DNA of 64,000 bases from Caulobacterales bacterium (GTDB taxonomy: Bacteria > Pseudomonadota > Alphaproteobacteria > Caulobacterales > Caulobacteraceae). How positions within the stretch are numbered: position 1 is the first letter of the stretch; each line of letters begins with the position of its first letter. The notes beneath the pieces are model-generated. The model did not search any database. It saw nothing but the letters and a program-made list of their open reading frames with translations, and had not been told where the DNA came from. A program made the position numbers and the translations under genes. The stretch is from assembly GCA_017302105.1 (NCBI GenBank), contig JAFLCS010000002.1, forward strand, positions 127,001 through 191,000, read 5' to 3'. Below, one piece after another: positions 8,783 to 19,894 of the stretch.

Positions 8783-9688
8783 GTGCGGTTGTTTTCCATA
8801 GGTCTGTCGTTGGTCAGTCTTTGCCTGACCGCCTGTTCGGAGACGCCGGCGGCGGCTCAATCCGTTCCGCCCCCGCCAGTTCAAGTAGGCCAGCGCGGCG
8901 ACGGGGCGCCCTATGAGATCCTCGGTTCAGAGGTCTGGGACGTGCCGGATCCGGTCTCAGGGCGTCTGTACCAGGTGTTCGTGCAACTGCCGCCGTCCTA
9001 TGGGTCGGACCCGGACCGCCATTACCCGGTGCTCTATGTCACCGACGCCGACTATGCGTTTCCCATCATCCGCCAGATTGCCCGGCGGGTGAATCTGAAC
9101 GATCCCATGGTCGTAGAATTTATTCTGGTCGGCCTGTCCTATGCTGTGGGTGAAGGCGGGGCCAGGAGCCGCGCCCGTGATTATACGCCCGTCCGCATCA
9201 ACGACCGAACGGGCGGCGGGGAGGCCTATCAGACCTATCTGAAAACCCAGGTGTTGCCCTTCATTGAGGGCCGCTTTTCGGCAGATCCTGAGCGCCGCAT
9301 CTTCATGGGCCATTCCTACGGAGGCTTGCTCGGCGCGCAGATCCTGTTCAGCGAGCCGGAGTTGTTCGACGGCTATCTTCTGGGCAGCCCATCTTTCTGG
9401 TTTGCCGATCAGGTTATGTTTCAAAGGGAGGCGGACTACGCCCGGACTCACGCCGACCTGCCCGCCCGTATCTATATGTACATTGGCGAGTACGAGGTGC
9501 CGGGCGTCGAGCGCCGCCGTAACATCTACGACATGGTCGGGGACAACGCCCGGTTCGCGGCGCGTCTCCAGTCACGCAACTACCAGAGCCTGAGTTTGAG
9601 CCATGAGATCCTCAATGACGAGGATCACCTGACCGTGGCGCCGCGCGGGATTACCAAGGGCCTGCTGGCCCTGCTCCCGGCAAGCTGA
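8783..9688 (+). CDS. Lipoprotein alpha/beta-hydrolase esterase (IroE/Fes-like fold)
   Basis: A 301-residue protein starting at GTG 8783, with GGAG 6 bases upstream; the open frame runs further upstream but without a signal sequence. The N-terminus is a lipoprotein signal ending in LTAC. The body matches the putative-esterase family (COG2819): VFVQLPPSY, then HYPVLYVTDADYAF, the nucleophile elbow MGHSYGG with Ser178, and a C-terminal His in DEDHLTVAPRG. Relatives hydrolyse siderophore or glutathione thioester/ester substrates, but the substrate here is unknown. It stands alone, 91 bp ahead of ettA. Confidence 0.82.
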   Translation: MRLFSIGLSLVSLCLTACSETPAAAQSVPPPPVQVGQRGDGAPYEILGSEVWDVPDPVSGRLYQVFVQLPPSYGSDPDRHYPVLYVTDADYAFPIIRQIARRVNLNDPMVVEFILVGLSYAVGEGGARSRARDYTPVRINDRTGGGEAYQTYLKTQVLPFIEGRFSADPERRIFMGHSYGGLLGAQILFSEPELFDGYLLGSPSFWFADQVMFQREADYARTHADLPARIYMYIGEYEVPGVERRRNIYDMVGDNARFAARLQSRNYQSLSLSHEILNDEDHLTVAPRGITKGLLALLPAS

Positions 9689-9778
9689 TCTGCAGATCGC
9701 TGCATTGCCCTTCGCGCCCGCAATCGTTACATCCGCCGCCGACCTCCCCGCATATTCAGACGACAGGACGCTCGACCG

Positions 9779-11446
9779 ATGGCCGCGCAGTATATTTTCC
9801 AGATGCAGGGCCTGACCAAGGCCTATCCCGGCGGCAAGAAGGTGTTCGAGAACATCTGGCTGTCGTTCTACCCGGACGCCAAGATCGGCGTGGTCGGCGT
9901 CAACGGCTCGGGTAAGTCGACGCTGCTCAAGATCATGGCCGGTCTGGACACCGAGTTCTCGGGCGAGGCGCGCGCCGCCGACGGGGTCAAGCGTGGCTAT
10001 CTGGAGCAGGAGCCGCACCTGGACGACGCCCTGACCGTGCGCGAAAACGTCGAGGCGTGGTGCGAAGAGAAACAGTGGCTGAACCGCTTCAACACCGTCG
10101 CGGCCGAGCTGGGCGAGAACTACACCGACGAGCTGATGGAGGAGATGACCGCCCTCCAGGAGAAGATCGACGCCGCCGATGTCTGGGACATCGACAGTCG
10201 CATCGAAATGGCCATGGACGCCCTGCGCTGTCCGCCCGATGATTCCGGCGTGACCAAGCTGTCCGGCGGTGAGAAGCGCCGCGTGGCCCTGGCCCGGCTG
10301 CTGCTGTCCAAGCCCGATATGCTGCTCTTGGACGAACCGACCAACCACCTGGACGCGGAATCCGTCGCCTGGCTTCAGCATCACCTGGAAGCCTTCCCCG
10401 GCTGTGTGATCCTGGTCACCCACGACCGCTACTTTCTGGATCAGGTGACCAAGTGGACGCTGGAGCTGGACCGCGGCAAGGGCCATCCGCACGAGGGCAA
10501 CTATTCGTCCTGGCTGGAGGCCAAGCAGAAGCGCGTCGTTCAGGAACAGTCTGAATCCGAAGCCCGCCAGCGCGCCTTGACCCGCGAACTGGAATGGGTC
10601 CGCTCGGGCGCTAAGGCCCGCCAGGCCAAGTCCAAGGCGCGTCTGGCCGCCTATGAGCGGATGGTCGAGGAACAGGAACAGCAGCGCGGGGCCCAGACCC
10701 ACGCCGTCATCCAGATCCCGCCGGGCCCGCGCCTGGGCAATGTGGTGCTGGAAGTTACCGGGCTGGAGAAGTCTTACGGCGACAAGCTGCTGTTCAAGGA
10801 CCTGTCGTTCAAACTGCCGCCCAACGGCATCGTCGGCGTCATCGGCCCGAACGGCGCGGGCAAGTCGACCCTGTTCCGTCTGATCACCGGCCAGGAACAG
10901 CCGGACGCCGGTACGCTGAAGATCGGTGAGACCGTCAAGCTGGCCTATGTCGACCAGAGCCGCGACGATCTGAAGCCCGACGAGAATGTCTGGCAGGCGA
11001 TCTCTGGCGGCACCGATGTGATGATGGTCGGCAAGCGCGAGATCAACAGCCGCGCCTATGTCGGCAGCTTCAACTTCAAGGGCGGCGACCAGCAGAAGAA
11101 GGTCGGCCTGCTGTCCGGGGGTGAGCGCAACCGCGTGCACCTGGCCAAGACCTTGGCCACCGGCGGCAATCTGATCCTGCTGGATGAGCCGACCAACGAC
11201 CTGGACATCGAGACGCTGCAGAACCTGGAAGAGGCGCTGGAGGAATTTGCCGGCTGCGCCGTGGTCATCTCCCACGACCGCTGGTTCCTGGACCGTCTGG
11301 CGACGCACATCCTGGCCTTCGAAGGCGACAGCCACGTCGAATGGTTCGAGGGCAACTTCGAAGCCTATGAAGAGGACAAGAAGCGCCGCCTGGGCACCGA
11401 CGCCCTGATCCCGCACCGCATCAAGTTCCAGAAGTTCGCGCGGTAG
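9779..11446 (+). CDS. ettA: Energy-dependent translational throttle protein EttA (ABC-F)
   Basis: A 555-residue ABC-F ATPase. First nucleotide-binding domain: GVNGSGKST Walker [16 protein letters not shown] signature, [12 protein letters not shown] Walker B. The linker carries the arm/P-site tRNA-interaction region and [17 protein letters not shown]. Second domain: [36 protein letters not shown]. The C-terminus is the family-typical RIKFQKFAR. EttA binds the ribosomal E site and gates the first peptide bond according to the ATP/ADP ratio. The last 95 codons are duplicated, with a few changes, at 19443-19730, which links this gene to rearrangement of the RTX block. Confidence 0.95.
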   Translation: MAAQYIFQMQGLTKAYPGGKKVFENIWLSFYPDAKIGVVGVNGSGKSTLLKIMAGLDTEFSGEARAADGVKRGYLEQEPHLDDALTVRENVEAWCEEKQWLNRFNTVAAELGENYTDELMEEMTALQEKIDAADVWDIDSRIEMAMDALRCPPDDSGVTKLSGGEKRRVALARLLLSKPDMLLLDEPTNHLDAESVAWLQHHLEAFPGCVILVTHDRYFLDQVTKWTLELDRGKGHPHEGNYSSWLEAKQKRVVQEQSESEARQRALTRELEWVRSGAKARQAKSKARLAAYERMVEEQEQQRGAQTHAVIQIPPGPRLGNVVLEVTGLEKSYGDKLLFKDLSFKLPPNGIVGVIGPNGAGKSTLFRLITGQEQPDAGTLKIGETVKLAYVDQSRDDLKPDENVWQAISGGTDVMMVGKREINSRAYVGSFNFKGGDQQKKVGLLSGGERNRVHLAKTLATGGNLILLDEPTNDLDIETLQNLEEALEEFAGCAVVISHDRWFLDRLATHILAFEGDSHVEWFEGNFEAYEEDKKRRLGTDALIPHRIKFQKFAR

Positions 11447-11630
11447 AGAACCACAGTCTGCACGACGGCCCGGAACCGTTGTTTGCCACAGCCGGGACCG
11501 CCCTGGACTTCGATCTCGGGCGAGGCATCGATCGCCCGATCTTTGCTCCGACGGGGGTGAGATGACGATACATAACTATTGGTTGTAAATTCTAGGAAGG
11601 ACGAGCAGGGTTGATTCTCAGTGCGTTTGC

Positions 11631-13705
11631 ATGGGGATCGCGACATTGCCTACTGTCACATTCCATCGGCCATATAGTTGGGACTGGGACCTAGGCCTGG
11701 CCTGGCAGATCATCTTCGCTGACGGGTTTTCGGCGAGTAGGCCGATCAATCGCCGTGGAGAGATTGTTTCGGGTACGTCCCAAGAGTGGGTTTTCCGCGG
11801 AACAGCTCACGCAGGCACCTACGCCGGATGGACTGTGACCGTTCGTCCTGCCTCGGGTCAGTCTTTTTCAGCACCCTCGCCTTCTACAAACCTGCCCACC
11901 GGTGGTGTGGATCAGATCGAGATCCGCGATGCGAGCGGGCAGCTTCTCGTCACGGTCTTGCAGGCCGCAGTGTGGTCCATCTCGGCACTGAGGTATGCCG
12001 ACATCCTGAACGGAAATGACGCTCTGACCGGTAGTTCGAGTGCGGACCACATTGATGGTGGTGGCGGGGATGACACCATCAACGGTGCTGCCGGCGACGA
12101 CATACTCCAGGGCAGCGACGGCCGCGACACCATCAGTGGGGGCGATGGCGACGATATGCTCGAAGGCGGTGCCGGCAGTGACGTCCTTGCGGGCGGTGCC
12201 GGTATAGACACGATTTTCGGCGGGGCGGGTGACGACAGGATCCTGTGGAGTTCCGGCGATCAGATCGACGCCGGAGACGGCTATGACGTGATCGATTTCT
12301 CGCAACAAGGCTCAGGGGTCCGTCTGGACCTTTCGCTCATGAATGCGGAGAGGGCGTTGGGCTCGGCCTACGATGACATCCTGTCGGCTCAGGGTGCGGG
12401 CAGCTTCGGTCTGGATGGCGGGGCGGGCGACGATCGGCTGACCGGCGGCGACGGCGACGACTGGCTCAGCGGCGACACGGATTTCGGTCAGCTCGGTAAC
12501 GATTATCTGGATGGAGGTGGGGGCGATGATTACCTCGACGGCATGGACGGAGATGACACCCTCGTCGGTGGCGACGGCAATGACATCCTGTACGGTCGTT
12601 GGGGCACAGATTCCTTGTCCGGAGGCGCGGGGATGACGTCCTTACCGCAATCGGCCAGGGGGAGGCGGACTATATCGACGGGGGAGACGGAGCCGACACG
12701 CTGGAACTGGTTGATGGAGGTGTGGGACTGGGCGGGGCCGGAGACGATGTGGTCACTGTGGGAAGATCGGCTGTCATCCCGATAGACTTTCCGACTACGC
12801 GCGTGGATGGCGGCGACGGATTCGACATCCTGTATTTTCATGCCGTCAATCTGCGAGGCGTGCCCCTCTACCTCGACCAGCCAGGAGCGATCGGCCACCA
12901 CGCCGACAATTTTGAGCAAATCTCGATCATCGGGGGCAGGGGACAGACGGTTCGAGGCGGGGACAGAGCCCACCGGATCCTTGCGGACGGTGAGATGACA
13001 CTTTACGGCAGCGGCGGCGACGACGTTCTGGAGGCCGGCGGCGGCAGTGTCCTTTGGGGGGAAGCGGGGAACGACAGGCTGATTGTCACCCAGGGGGGAA
13101 GCTCGAGCCTGTACGGCGGAGATGGCGACGACATTTTGTCTTCGGGTAGTGGCAATGATTACCTCGAAGGTGGATCCGGTAACGACGTCATAGACGGCGG
13201 GTCCGGCCGGGATGTCGCGTTCTTTTCGGGGAACTACCAAGACTACCGGATCATGGATGTGGGCGGCCAGCTGCTGGTTTGGGGCGCGCAAGGCAAGACC
13301 TACCTTCGCAACGTCGAGACCCTGAAATTCTCGAATGGGAACTATGATCCTTCAATCATTGTTTGCCGTCCCGAGCTCAACGGTGATGGTGCTGGAGCGG
13401 CGGGCAAGCTGGATACGCCTCTCGTCCTGCCAGGTACCTTTGCCGACGTAGCCGAGGTTGACCCGCCCGTCCGTCCCGGCCTTGCCGAAGCCAACGAACA
13501 GGGGCCGCTGGTCCTGCCGGGGGTCCGAGCTGACGGGCCGACCCATTTCGACCAGCTTGTGGTCTGCCGGCCGGGCGATCAACCTGTGACCGATGGAACA
13601 CCCGGAACGACTGACCCTGAATTGTCCGATTTGGCGCTGGTGCCAGAGGGGCGCGATCCCTTCGGCCGCAGCACCGCGAGTTCGGACTGCGACTGGATCA
13701 TCTAG
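11631..13705 (+). pseudogene. RTX calcium-binding protein A, frameshifted
   Basis: Two overlapping frames together encode one RTX protein of about 690 residues. The first (11631-12785) has a beta-rich N-terminus and GGxGxDxL nonapeptides. It loses the repeat pattern after GGAG near 12632, while the frame that ends at 13705 picks it up at once as GDDVLTA. A single missing base within GCGGGG at about 12626-12632 explains the switch. The second part has more nonapeptides and the tail module shared by the four RTX proteins of the window, ending SDCDWII. If functional, it would be a type I secreted Ca-binding protein. A sequencing error in the G run is possible, and no classical slippery heptamer is present. 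Confidence 0.8.
12016..12630 (+). repeat. RTX nonapeptide-coding array in protein A
   Basis: Tandem GGxGxDxLx units encoded by GC-rich 27-base repeats (for example [36 protein letters not shown]). A second short array lies at about 13000-13215. Such units form calcium-binding beta-rolls after secretion. Confidence 0.85.
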
Positions 13706-13759
13706 GCTGGCCCGACGCGTCCCGGCGAAGTGCCGGGCGAAGGCCAGCCGGCCCCCGGG

Positions 13760-14041
13760 TCAACGCGGCGCTTGCTGCATCCGGTCGATCCGTTCGCGGG
13801 CGACGCGGGCCAGCGGGTGGTCGGGGTGGCGCTCTGCGAACAGGCGATAGGCCTCGGCGGTGCCGGCCCTTTCGGCGGCCTCAAATTCCTCGTTCACAGC
13901 CCATTGGCCATCGCGTGCCGGGGCACCCGATCCTTCAGGCGTGCGCAGCAGCTCAGCTTGAGGTCGCTCAAATCCCGTTGCGCAGGCCACGATTGAAGGG
14001 AGCGAAAAAAGTGTGGCGAACCCCAAAAACCATCGTTTCAT
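13760..14041 (-). CDS. Small lipoprotein with TPR-like helix pair
   Basis: A 93-residue protein with a type II signal peptide, MKRWFLGFATLFSLPSIVAC, lipidated at Cys20. The mature part is charged, and its C-terminal 35 residues (EAYRLFAERHPDHPLARVARERI, shown in parts: AEAYRLFAERHP and DHPLARVARERI) resemble a single tetratricopeptide or Sel1-type helix pair. It is divergent from the RTX protease gene, with 64 bp between the starts. No function can be assigned. A serralysin inhibitor was considered because of the position, but the sequence does not resemble one. Confidence 0.55.
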   Translation of the reverse strand: MKRWFLGFATLFSLPSIVACATGFERPQAELLRTPEGSGAPARDGQWAVNEEFEAAERAGTAEAYRLFAERHPDHPLARVARERIDRMQQAPR

Positions 14042-14105
14042 CGTTGCAAAGCCTTTGAGTTTGGATCAGAAATTTGCGCCGTACCATGGGTCTGTGGGGT
14101 GACCG

Positions 14106-16058
14106 ATGACGAGGCACAATGCATTGTGGCTTGAGGCTGAGGCTGATCTTGCGATCCCTCTCCAATCGGGTAGCGGCGATGAGCAGTTTCAGTCTGCTTA
14201 TCGCGACGCGCAGTCCAGTAACGCCAACACGACAACGACCCGAAGCTGGATTGTCACCGTCGACGCCATCATGCGCGGAATTCAGTGGGCGGACCTGGAA
14301 CTGACATTCTCCTTCCCGTCCGACGCCAGCCAGTATTCGGACTACACCACCGGCGTTCATCGGCTTTCCACCTTCACGCCCCTGACCCTGGAGTTCCGCG
14401 AGGCGGTGCGCCAGATCCTGGGAGGCGGAACCCTCGAAGGCGGGGCTGCGAGCTTTACCTACGGATCGATCTCCAGTTTCACCAATCTGGGCTTCACCGA
14501 GGTGTCCAATGGGGACGGCGTCCTGAGGTATGGCTTCTCATCGGCCCATTCGGTCGCCTGGGGCTATATGCCCAACCAGGCCGCCGGCGAGCGTGGGGAT
14601 ACCTTCTTCAACCAGGCCTATATGGCGCAGTACGCCACTCCGGTTCCCGGCTCCTATACCTGGATGACGGCCCTGCACGAAGTCGGCCATAACATGGGCC
14701 TGGTCCATGCCCATGAAACCCTCGGCATGACGGGGGCACCGCTGATCGCGCCGTTCGATTCGGTCGAATATACGGTGATGACCTATCGGAGCTATCAGAA
14801 CGCGCCGGCGGACTACTATCGCAATGAGTCCTACGGCTATCCACAAACCTATATGATGCTGGATATCCGCGCCCTGCAGCAGATGTATGGGGCGGATTTC
14901 ACCACCAACGCCTCGGACACCACCTATTCCTGGAGCCCGACGACCGGCGAAATGTTCATCAATGGCGTGGGACAGGGTGCGCCCGGTGCCAACCGGGTGT
15001 TCCTGACCATCTGGGATGGTGGCGGCAACGATGTCTATGATTTCTCGAACTACACCAGCCGAGTGATGGTTGATCTGTCGCCAGGGGCGACCAGCACGAC
15101 CTCGTCGGTCCAGCTCGCCTATCTGGGCGACGGCAACTATGCGCGCGGCAACGTCTTCAATGCCCTACAGTACAATAACGACCCCCGCTCACTGATCGAG
15201 GTCGTGATCGGCACCGATTTCGACGATATCCTGGTCGGCAACCAGGCCAACAACATCCTCCAGGGTGGCGACGGCAACGATTTCCTGATTGGCGGAATCG
15301 GAGCCGACGAACTCAATGGCGACAACGGCTTCGACGGGGTCAGCTATCAGGGCTCAAGCACCGGGGTAACCGTCAACCTCGGCGACGAACTGACCGAAGT
15401 TGGGGGCGACGCCCAAGGCGACACCCTGGGAGCTATCGAAAAGGTGCTCGGGTCGTCCCACAGTGACCATCTGACCGGCAGCGACGCGAATGATGAGCTG
15501 TTCGGTGAGGCCGGCGACGATTTCCTTAGCGGCGGTGCTGGCGACGACCTCCTGCTCGGCGGGATAGGTGCCAATATGATTGATGGCGGTGAGGGGGTCG
15601 ATGTCGCCCAGTTCTACGGCAACAGGAGCGACTACAGCATCCGGTTGATCGATGGGACGGTGATCGTGATCGGCAACCAGAGCAAGGACGTCCTGACCGG
15701 CGTCGAGATTCTGAGGTTCGCCGACGGCGACGTCGACCCGCTGTTGATCGTTTGTAATCCTGGCGGGAGCGGTGGAAATGCGGGATCCGCACTGGTGATG
15801 CCGGGCCTGGCTGAGGTCAACAAGGCGGCTGGCCCGCCGGTGCTGCCACCGCTCGATGATCTGGACCCGCTGGTCTTGCCGTCGGCACCCGGACGGTCGG
15901 TGGCCGGGGATGACCTGCTGGTGGTTTGCCAGCCCGGCACAATCCAGTTCGATCCAGCCGGTTTTGGCCTGGAGCCGGCCGACCTGGCCCTGCAAGCGGG
16001 GGCGCGCCAGGCCTTTGGCCTGGGCGCTGTCGCTCAGGACAACGACTGGATCATCTAG
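14106..16058 (+). CDS. RTX protein B: serralysin-like (M10) zinc metalloprotease
   Basis: A 650-residue protein. The catalytic domain shows the metzincin motif HEVGHNMGLVH (His191, Glu192, His195, His201) and a Met-turn YTVMTY (Met225) as in serralysins. Next comes a spacer with AGNDVYDFS-like M10 C-terminal features, RTX nonapeptides at residues about 370-500, and the shared tail module ending QDNDWII. There is no N-terminal signal peptide, consistent with type I secretion through the C-terminal end. Calcium binding would fold the protein outside the cell. The only cysteines are the two in the tail module. No inhibitor gene and no type I secretion genes are nearby. GGGGTG lies ahead of the ATG. 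Confidence 0.9.
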   Translation: MTRHNALWLEAEADLAIPLQSGSGDEQFQSAYRDAQSSNANTTTTRSWIVTVDAIMRGIQWADLELTFSFPSDASQYSDYTTGVHRLSTFTPLTLEFREAVRQILGGGTLEGGAASFTYGSISSFTNLGFTEVSNGDGVLRYGFSSAHSVAWGYMPNQAAGERGDTFFNQAYMAQYATPVPGSYTWMTALHEVGHNMGLVHAHETLGMTGAPLIAPFDSVEYTVMTYRSYQNAPADYYRNESYGYPQTYMMLDIRALQQMYGADFTTNASDTTYSWSPTTGEMFINGVGQGAPGANRVFLTIWDGGGNDVYDFSNYTSRVMVDLSPGATSTTSSVQLAYLGDGNYARGNVFNALQYNNDPRSLIEVVIGTDFDDILVGNQANNILQGGDGNDFLIGGIGADELNGDNGFDGVSYQGSSTGVTVNLGDELTEVGGDAQGDTLGAIEKVLGSSHSDHLTGSDANDELFGEAGDDFLSGGAGDDLLLGGIGANMIDGGEGVDVAQFYGNRSDYSIRLIDGTVIVIGNQSKDVLTGVEILRFADGDVDPLLIVCNPGGSGGNAGSALVMPGLAEVNKAAGPPVLPPLDDLDPLVLPSAPGRSVAGDDLLVVCQPGTIQFDPAGFGLEPADLALQAGARQAFGLGAVAQDNDWII

Positions 16059-16269
16059 AGCGACCGAACGGCGGAATCCCTGTTCCGCTGGGTATCCGGC
16101 ACCCCGAAATGTTTGGCGCCGAACCAGGGTGTGGCCAGAACTTTGATTTCAGGTGGTTATTTGCCCTGGATTTCTGCCGGGGCCACCCGTGCGGCAGATT
16201 GCTTGTTCCCTCATCAGGGGAACGGCGTTATTTCTCTATCGTTCGGTGTGGTCGATGGAGGAGGCAGAC

Positions 16270-19200
16270 GTGGCGATCATCAATGGTAGTTCGGGTGACG
16301 ACAACCTCATCGGCAACAACAACGAAGACGATGTGATTCATGGCCTGGAGGGCAATGACACAATCTCCGGGCTAAGCGGCAACGACGATATCTACGGTGA
16401 CGAAGGCGACGATACCCTCCGGGGAGAGGAGGGTGACGACAGGCTGTACGGCGGCGATGGCAATGACACGCTGCGCGGCGGCGACGGCGCGGATTTCCTC
16501 GACGGCGGCTCCGGCGGTGGCAGCATCTATGGCGGGAACGGCGACGACCTGATCCTGGCGCGTGGCGGCGGGATGTCGATCAACGGCGAGGACGGCAACG
16601 ACACGGTCCGCGTTCACGCGTCCGGCGACGGCAGCATCTATGGCGGCCTGGGGACCGACACCCTGATCTTCGACTTCAGCACGGCGACGCAGGGGGTCTG
16701 GGTCGATCTGACCGCTATGTGGTTCGGCAATGCCGCGACCCTGAGGCGCTATGGCGGAGGGGGCTCCTCCCAGCTGGACGGCTTCGAGCAAATCGGATCA
16801 ACCATCGTCGGGAGTGCGTACAGTGATCGGTTCGTGGTTGGCTCGGGCTTCGCTGGTGCGCTCACCTTCCAAATGGGTGAGGGGGATGACGAGGTCGAAG
16901 GCGGAGCGGGTGCGGATACGGTCTTCGGCGGCGAGGGTTATGACTACCTCTCCGGCAACGACGGGGATGACGAGCTCCACGGCGGCTTGGGCAATGACAC
17001 CATTCTGGGCGGTACGGGCGCAGACATTCTTCATACCGGCACTGGTGTTGACACTCTGGATGGCGGCCATGGCGACGACATCATCCATGTCTCCGCTGGC
17101 GGGGGCGAAGTGGACGGCGGGGCGGGCACTGACTGGCTGACGTTTTCGTTGCTCGACTCCGATGCCGGCGTCACGATGGACCTGAGCGGTCTGTGGACGG
17201 GTGGGGTCGGATCGTTCGCCGGGCGAACGATCACTGGGATCGAGCGGCTGAGCACCGGCGCCTTGGTCGGCTCCAATTTCAACGACTTCCTTACGGTCGG
17301 TACCGGCTACACCTTCGGCGTCACCCTGGAAGGCCGCGACGGCAATGACACCCTCACCGGGGGCGACGGTACCGACATCCTGTACGGCGGTGGCGGCAAT
17401 GACTGGCTCGATGGTCTTGGGGGCACCAACACCCTTGATGGCTCGGTAGGCAACGACACCTATCTCGTCTCCAATGGCACGACGACAGTCGTTGAAGCCG
17501 CCGGTGCGGGCACGGATACGGTGCGGGCGTCGATCACCTATTCCCTGGGGGCCAATGTCGAAAACCTGGTCCTGACCTCGAGCGGACCTCAGAACGGATA
17601 CGGCAACGCAGGGGACAACACCCTGACCGGCGGGACCGGCGTAAACGAACTCTACGGCGGCGATGGCAATGATGTCGTCTACGGGCGCGGCGGCTGGGAC
17701 TTCCTGTTCGGCGGCGCGGGTAATGACAGCCTCTATGGAGAGGAAGGGTCCGATTACCTGATCAGCGGAAGTGGGAATGACTCCCTATACGGCGGTCTGG
17801 GCGACGACAGCATTTTCCTTGAGGGAGACGGAGTCCATTACGCTGACGCGGGAGCCGGATCCTACGATGCCCTGTTTATCCAGGTGTCGCGCGCGGGTGG
17901 CAACAACATCGACCTGCGTGCGCTCTGGAGCGGCGGATCCGGTCAGGTCAACGGCGGCTCAGTCCGGGGGTTCGAGGTGCTCGGAGGCGCGCTCGTGAAC
18001 GGGACCGCGTTCGATGACGTCTATTACTTCGGATCGACCTATTATTTCGCCGAGGGAGCCTACACCGGCGCGATGTACCAATCGAACGGCGGCAACGACT
18101 ATGTTGAGGGTACAGCCGGCATTGACACGTTCACTGGAGGTAGCGGCCTCGATAGCTTCTACGGCCACGCGGGGGCCGATCACCTCTCGGGGGGTGAAGG
18201 CGATGACATTCTGAATGGCGGCGCTGGCAATGACGTGCTCGTCGGCGGAAACGGTGCCGACGCCTATTATGTGGATTCAATGGGCGATCAGGTCGATGAG
18301 TCCAGCGGGAGCGGGTTCGACACCATCTATCTGACGGCATCGTTAGACTATTCGCTTCAGCCCGACATTGAAGCTGGAGTCTATTTTGGGGGGGCCTATA
18401 CAGGAACCCTGACCGGAAATGATCTGGACAACCTCCTGGTTGGCGGAACCCAGTCCGGGGCGCCCAACGGTACTCTGGTGGGTGGGGCCGGCAACGACAG
18501 ATTGCAATACGGCACGGTCATGCGCGGTGGCGTCGGAGACGACAGCTACTACCTCGTCAATCAAGGCAACGGCACCAGCACCATCGTCGAACTGGCCGGT
18601 GAAGGCTACGATACGGTCTATTTCTTCCAGTCCAGCTACGTCTTGCCCGACAATATCGAGGCAGCGGTCGGCGGCTGGGAAGGTGGGGTCCAGATCACTG
18701 GCAACGCCGGCAACAACAGGATCACCAGCAACTCCGGGGCCTTCGCAGACACCATATGGGGCTTGGGCGGCGATGATGAGCTGATCTTGGGGCCGGCCGC
18801 CATCAACGGCCAGCTCCACGGAGGGGACGGCAACGACCGGCTCTATGGGGCCTATGAGAATGACACCCTGTATGGCGATCTGGGCGATGACTTCCTGGAT
18901 GGTGGGGCCGGCAACGACCATCTCTACGGTGGTGCCGGGAGCAACAGGATCATCGGCGGTGCCGGGACAGACATTGCCTTCTTCGACGGCAATTTGAGCC
19001 AGTATGAGATCCTCTCATTGGGGGATGCGCTCATCGTGATGGGGCCAAACGGCAAGACCCAGGTCAGTGGCGTGGAACTCCTGAGGTTCGCCGACGGCGA
19101 CGTCGATCCATTGTTGATCACCTGTTACCCTCCTGGATCCGGTGGCAACGGTGCCCTTACGGGTGCCCCGCTGGTGCTGCCGGGCCTGGTCGAGGCGGAC

Positions 19201-19434
19201 AAGGTGGCCCGCCCACCTGTGCTGCCGCGCCTCGATGACATGGACCCCCTGGTTCTGCCGCCTGTTGCGGACGCGGCGGTCGTAGGTGACGAACCGATTG
19301 TCTGTCGGCCGGACACCTTCCGGTTCGATCCGGTCGACTTCGACCTGGACCCGCCAGATCTGGCACTGATGCCCGGCCCCCGCGGGCCCCTAGGCCTGAT
19401 GGCCGTTCCGTTCGACAACGACTGGATCATCTAG
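16270..19434 (+). CDS. RTX protein C: long calcium-binding nonapeptide repeat protein
   Basis: A 1054-residue protein starting at GTG 16270, preceded by GGAGGAGG 5 bases upstream; ATG 16255 and ATG 16153 are in-frame alternatives with poorer signals. Nearly the whole protein is RTX repeats (GGDGNDTL-type units) interrupted by beta-strand spacers such as [10 protein letters not shown] and three segments of the [10 protein letters not shown] type that recur about every 200 residues. The last 160 residues are the shared tail module with [13 protein letters not shown] and DNDWII. No enzymatic domain was recognised, so an adhesin, S-layer-associated or matrix role is possible. DNA from 18931 to 19453 is identical to 24549-25071. 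Confidence 0.88.
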   Translation: MAIINGSSGDDNLIGNNNEDDVIHGLEGNDTISGLSGNDDIYGDEGDDTLRGEEGDDRLYGGDGNDTLRGGDGADFLDGGSGGGSIYGGNGDDLILARGGGMSINGEDGNDTVRVHASGDGSIYGGLGTDTLIFDFSTATQGVWVDLTAMWFGNAATLRRYGGGGSSQLDGFEQIGSTIVGSAYSDRFVVGSGFAGALTFQMGEGDDEVEGGAGADTVFGGEGYDYLSGNDGDDELHGGLGNDTILGGTGADILHTGTGVDTLDGGHGDDIIHVSAGGGEVDGGAGTDWLTFSLLDSDAGVTMDLSGLWTGGVGSFAGRTITGIERLSTGALVGSNFNDFLTVGTGYTFGVTLEGRDGNDTLTGGDGTDILYGGGGNDWLDGLGGTNTLDGSVGNDTYLVSNGTTTVVEAAGAGTDTVRASITYSLGANVENLVLTSSGPQNGYGNAGDNTLTGGTGVNELYGGDGNDVVYGRGGWDFLFGGAGNDSLYGEEGSDYLISGSGNDSLYGGLGDDSIFLEGDGVHYADAGAGSYDALFIQVSRAGGNNIDLRALWSGGSGQVNGGSVRGFEVLGGALVNGTAFDDVYYFGSTYYFAEGAYTGAMYQSNGGNDYVEGTAGIDTFTGGSGLDSFYGHAGADHLSGGEGDDILNGGAGNDVLVGGNGADAYYVDSMGDQVDESSGSGFDTIYLTASLDYSLQPDIEAGVYFGGAYTGTLTGNDLDNLLVGGTQSGAPNGTLVGGAGNDRLQYGTVMRGGVGDDSYYLVNQGNGTSTIVELAGEGYDTVYFFQSSYVLPDNIEAAVGGWEGGVQITGNAGNNRITSNSGAFADTIWGLGGDDELILGPAAINGQLHGGDGNDRLYGAYENDTLYGDLGDDFLDGGAGNDHLYGGAGSNRIIGGAGTDIAFFDGNLSQYEILSLGDALIVMGPNGKTQVSGVELLRFADGDVDPLLITCYPPGSGGNGALTGAPLVLPGLVEADKVARPPVLPRLDDMDPLVLPPVADAAVVGDEPIVCRPDTFRFDPVDFDLDPPDLALMPGPRGPLGLMAVPFDNDWII
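16276..18990 (+). repeat. RTX nonapeptide-coding arrays in protein C
   Basis: Many GGxGxDxLx units in at least five clusters, separated by spacers of 60-100 residues. The strongest runs are near 16300-16500, 16880-17060, 17330-17420, 17640-17800 and 18810-18970. Confidence 0.85.
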
Positions 19435-19453
19435 GACTTCCGACCGGCGGCAA
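18931..19453. repeat. 523-bp direct repeat, copy 1
   Basis: This segment matches 24549-25071 base for base by reading. It covers the last 168 codons of RTX protein C, the stop codon and 19 bases beyond. Its last 11 bases (ACCGGCGGCAA) also belong to the duplicated ettA 3' end. Homology with about three differences continues some 60 bp to the left. It is the footprint of a recent duplication or gene conversion. Confidence 0.93.
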
Positions 19454-19730
19454 TCTGATCCTGCTCGATGAGCCGACCAACGACCTGGACATCGAGACGC
19501 TACAGAACCTGGAAGAGGCGCTGCAAGAATTTGCCGGCTGCGCCGTGGTCATCTCCCACGACCGCTGGTTCCTGGACCGTCTGGCGACGCATATTCTGGC
19601 CTTCGAAGGCGACAGCCACGTCGAATGGTTCGAGGGCAACTTCGAAGCCTATGAAGAGGACAAGAAGCGCCGCCTGGGCACCGACGCCCTGATCCCGCAC
19701 CGCATCAAGTTCCAGAAGTTCGCGCGGTGA
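19443..19730 (+). pseudogene. Displaced copy of the ettA 3' end (last 95 codons)
   Basis: This segment aligns with 11159-11446 of ettA at a constant offset of 8284 and has only a handful of base differences, for example CTG to CTC, CTGCAG to CTACAG, a GAG-to-CAA change (Glu to Gln) and TAG to TGA at the stop. It encodes Walker [13 protein letters not shown] through RIKFQKFAR but no Walker A or signature motif, and it begins 8 bases after the stop of RTX protein C with no start of its own. It is therefore a remnant, useful as evidence of how the RTX block arose next to ettA. Confidence 0.92.
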
Positions 19731-19894
19731 TGCCTGACACCTGACCGCGCTGCGAACCGCAGCCCGCCCCGATGCGGACGCGGCGTGGTGGCGAGCAGGC
19801 TGGCTGAACCTGTTTTCATTGATCTCATCGTTCTCCGATTTGGATGGACGTGATAGTTTCCGGTCTGAAACCCTTGGAATCAGATGGAGTCGGC

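Noticed and set aside
9572-11416. 614-codon open frame on the minus strand
   Set aside because: Antisense to ettA, whose motifs are complete. The long frame is caused by codon bias.
12620-12640. Programmed -1 frameshift in RTX A
   Set aside because: The local sequence has no X-XXY-YYZ slippery heptamer and no strong downstream hairpin was seen; a lost base or sequencing error is simpler.
13760-14041. Serralysin inhibitor (Inh) next to the protease gene
   Set aside because: The small lipoprotein is helical with a TPR-like end and lacks the beta-barrel pattern of Inh.
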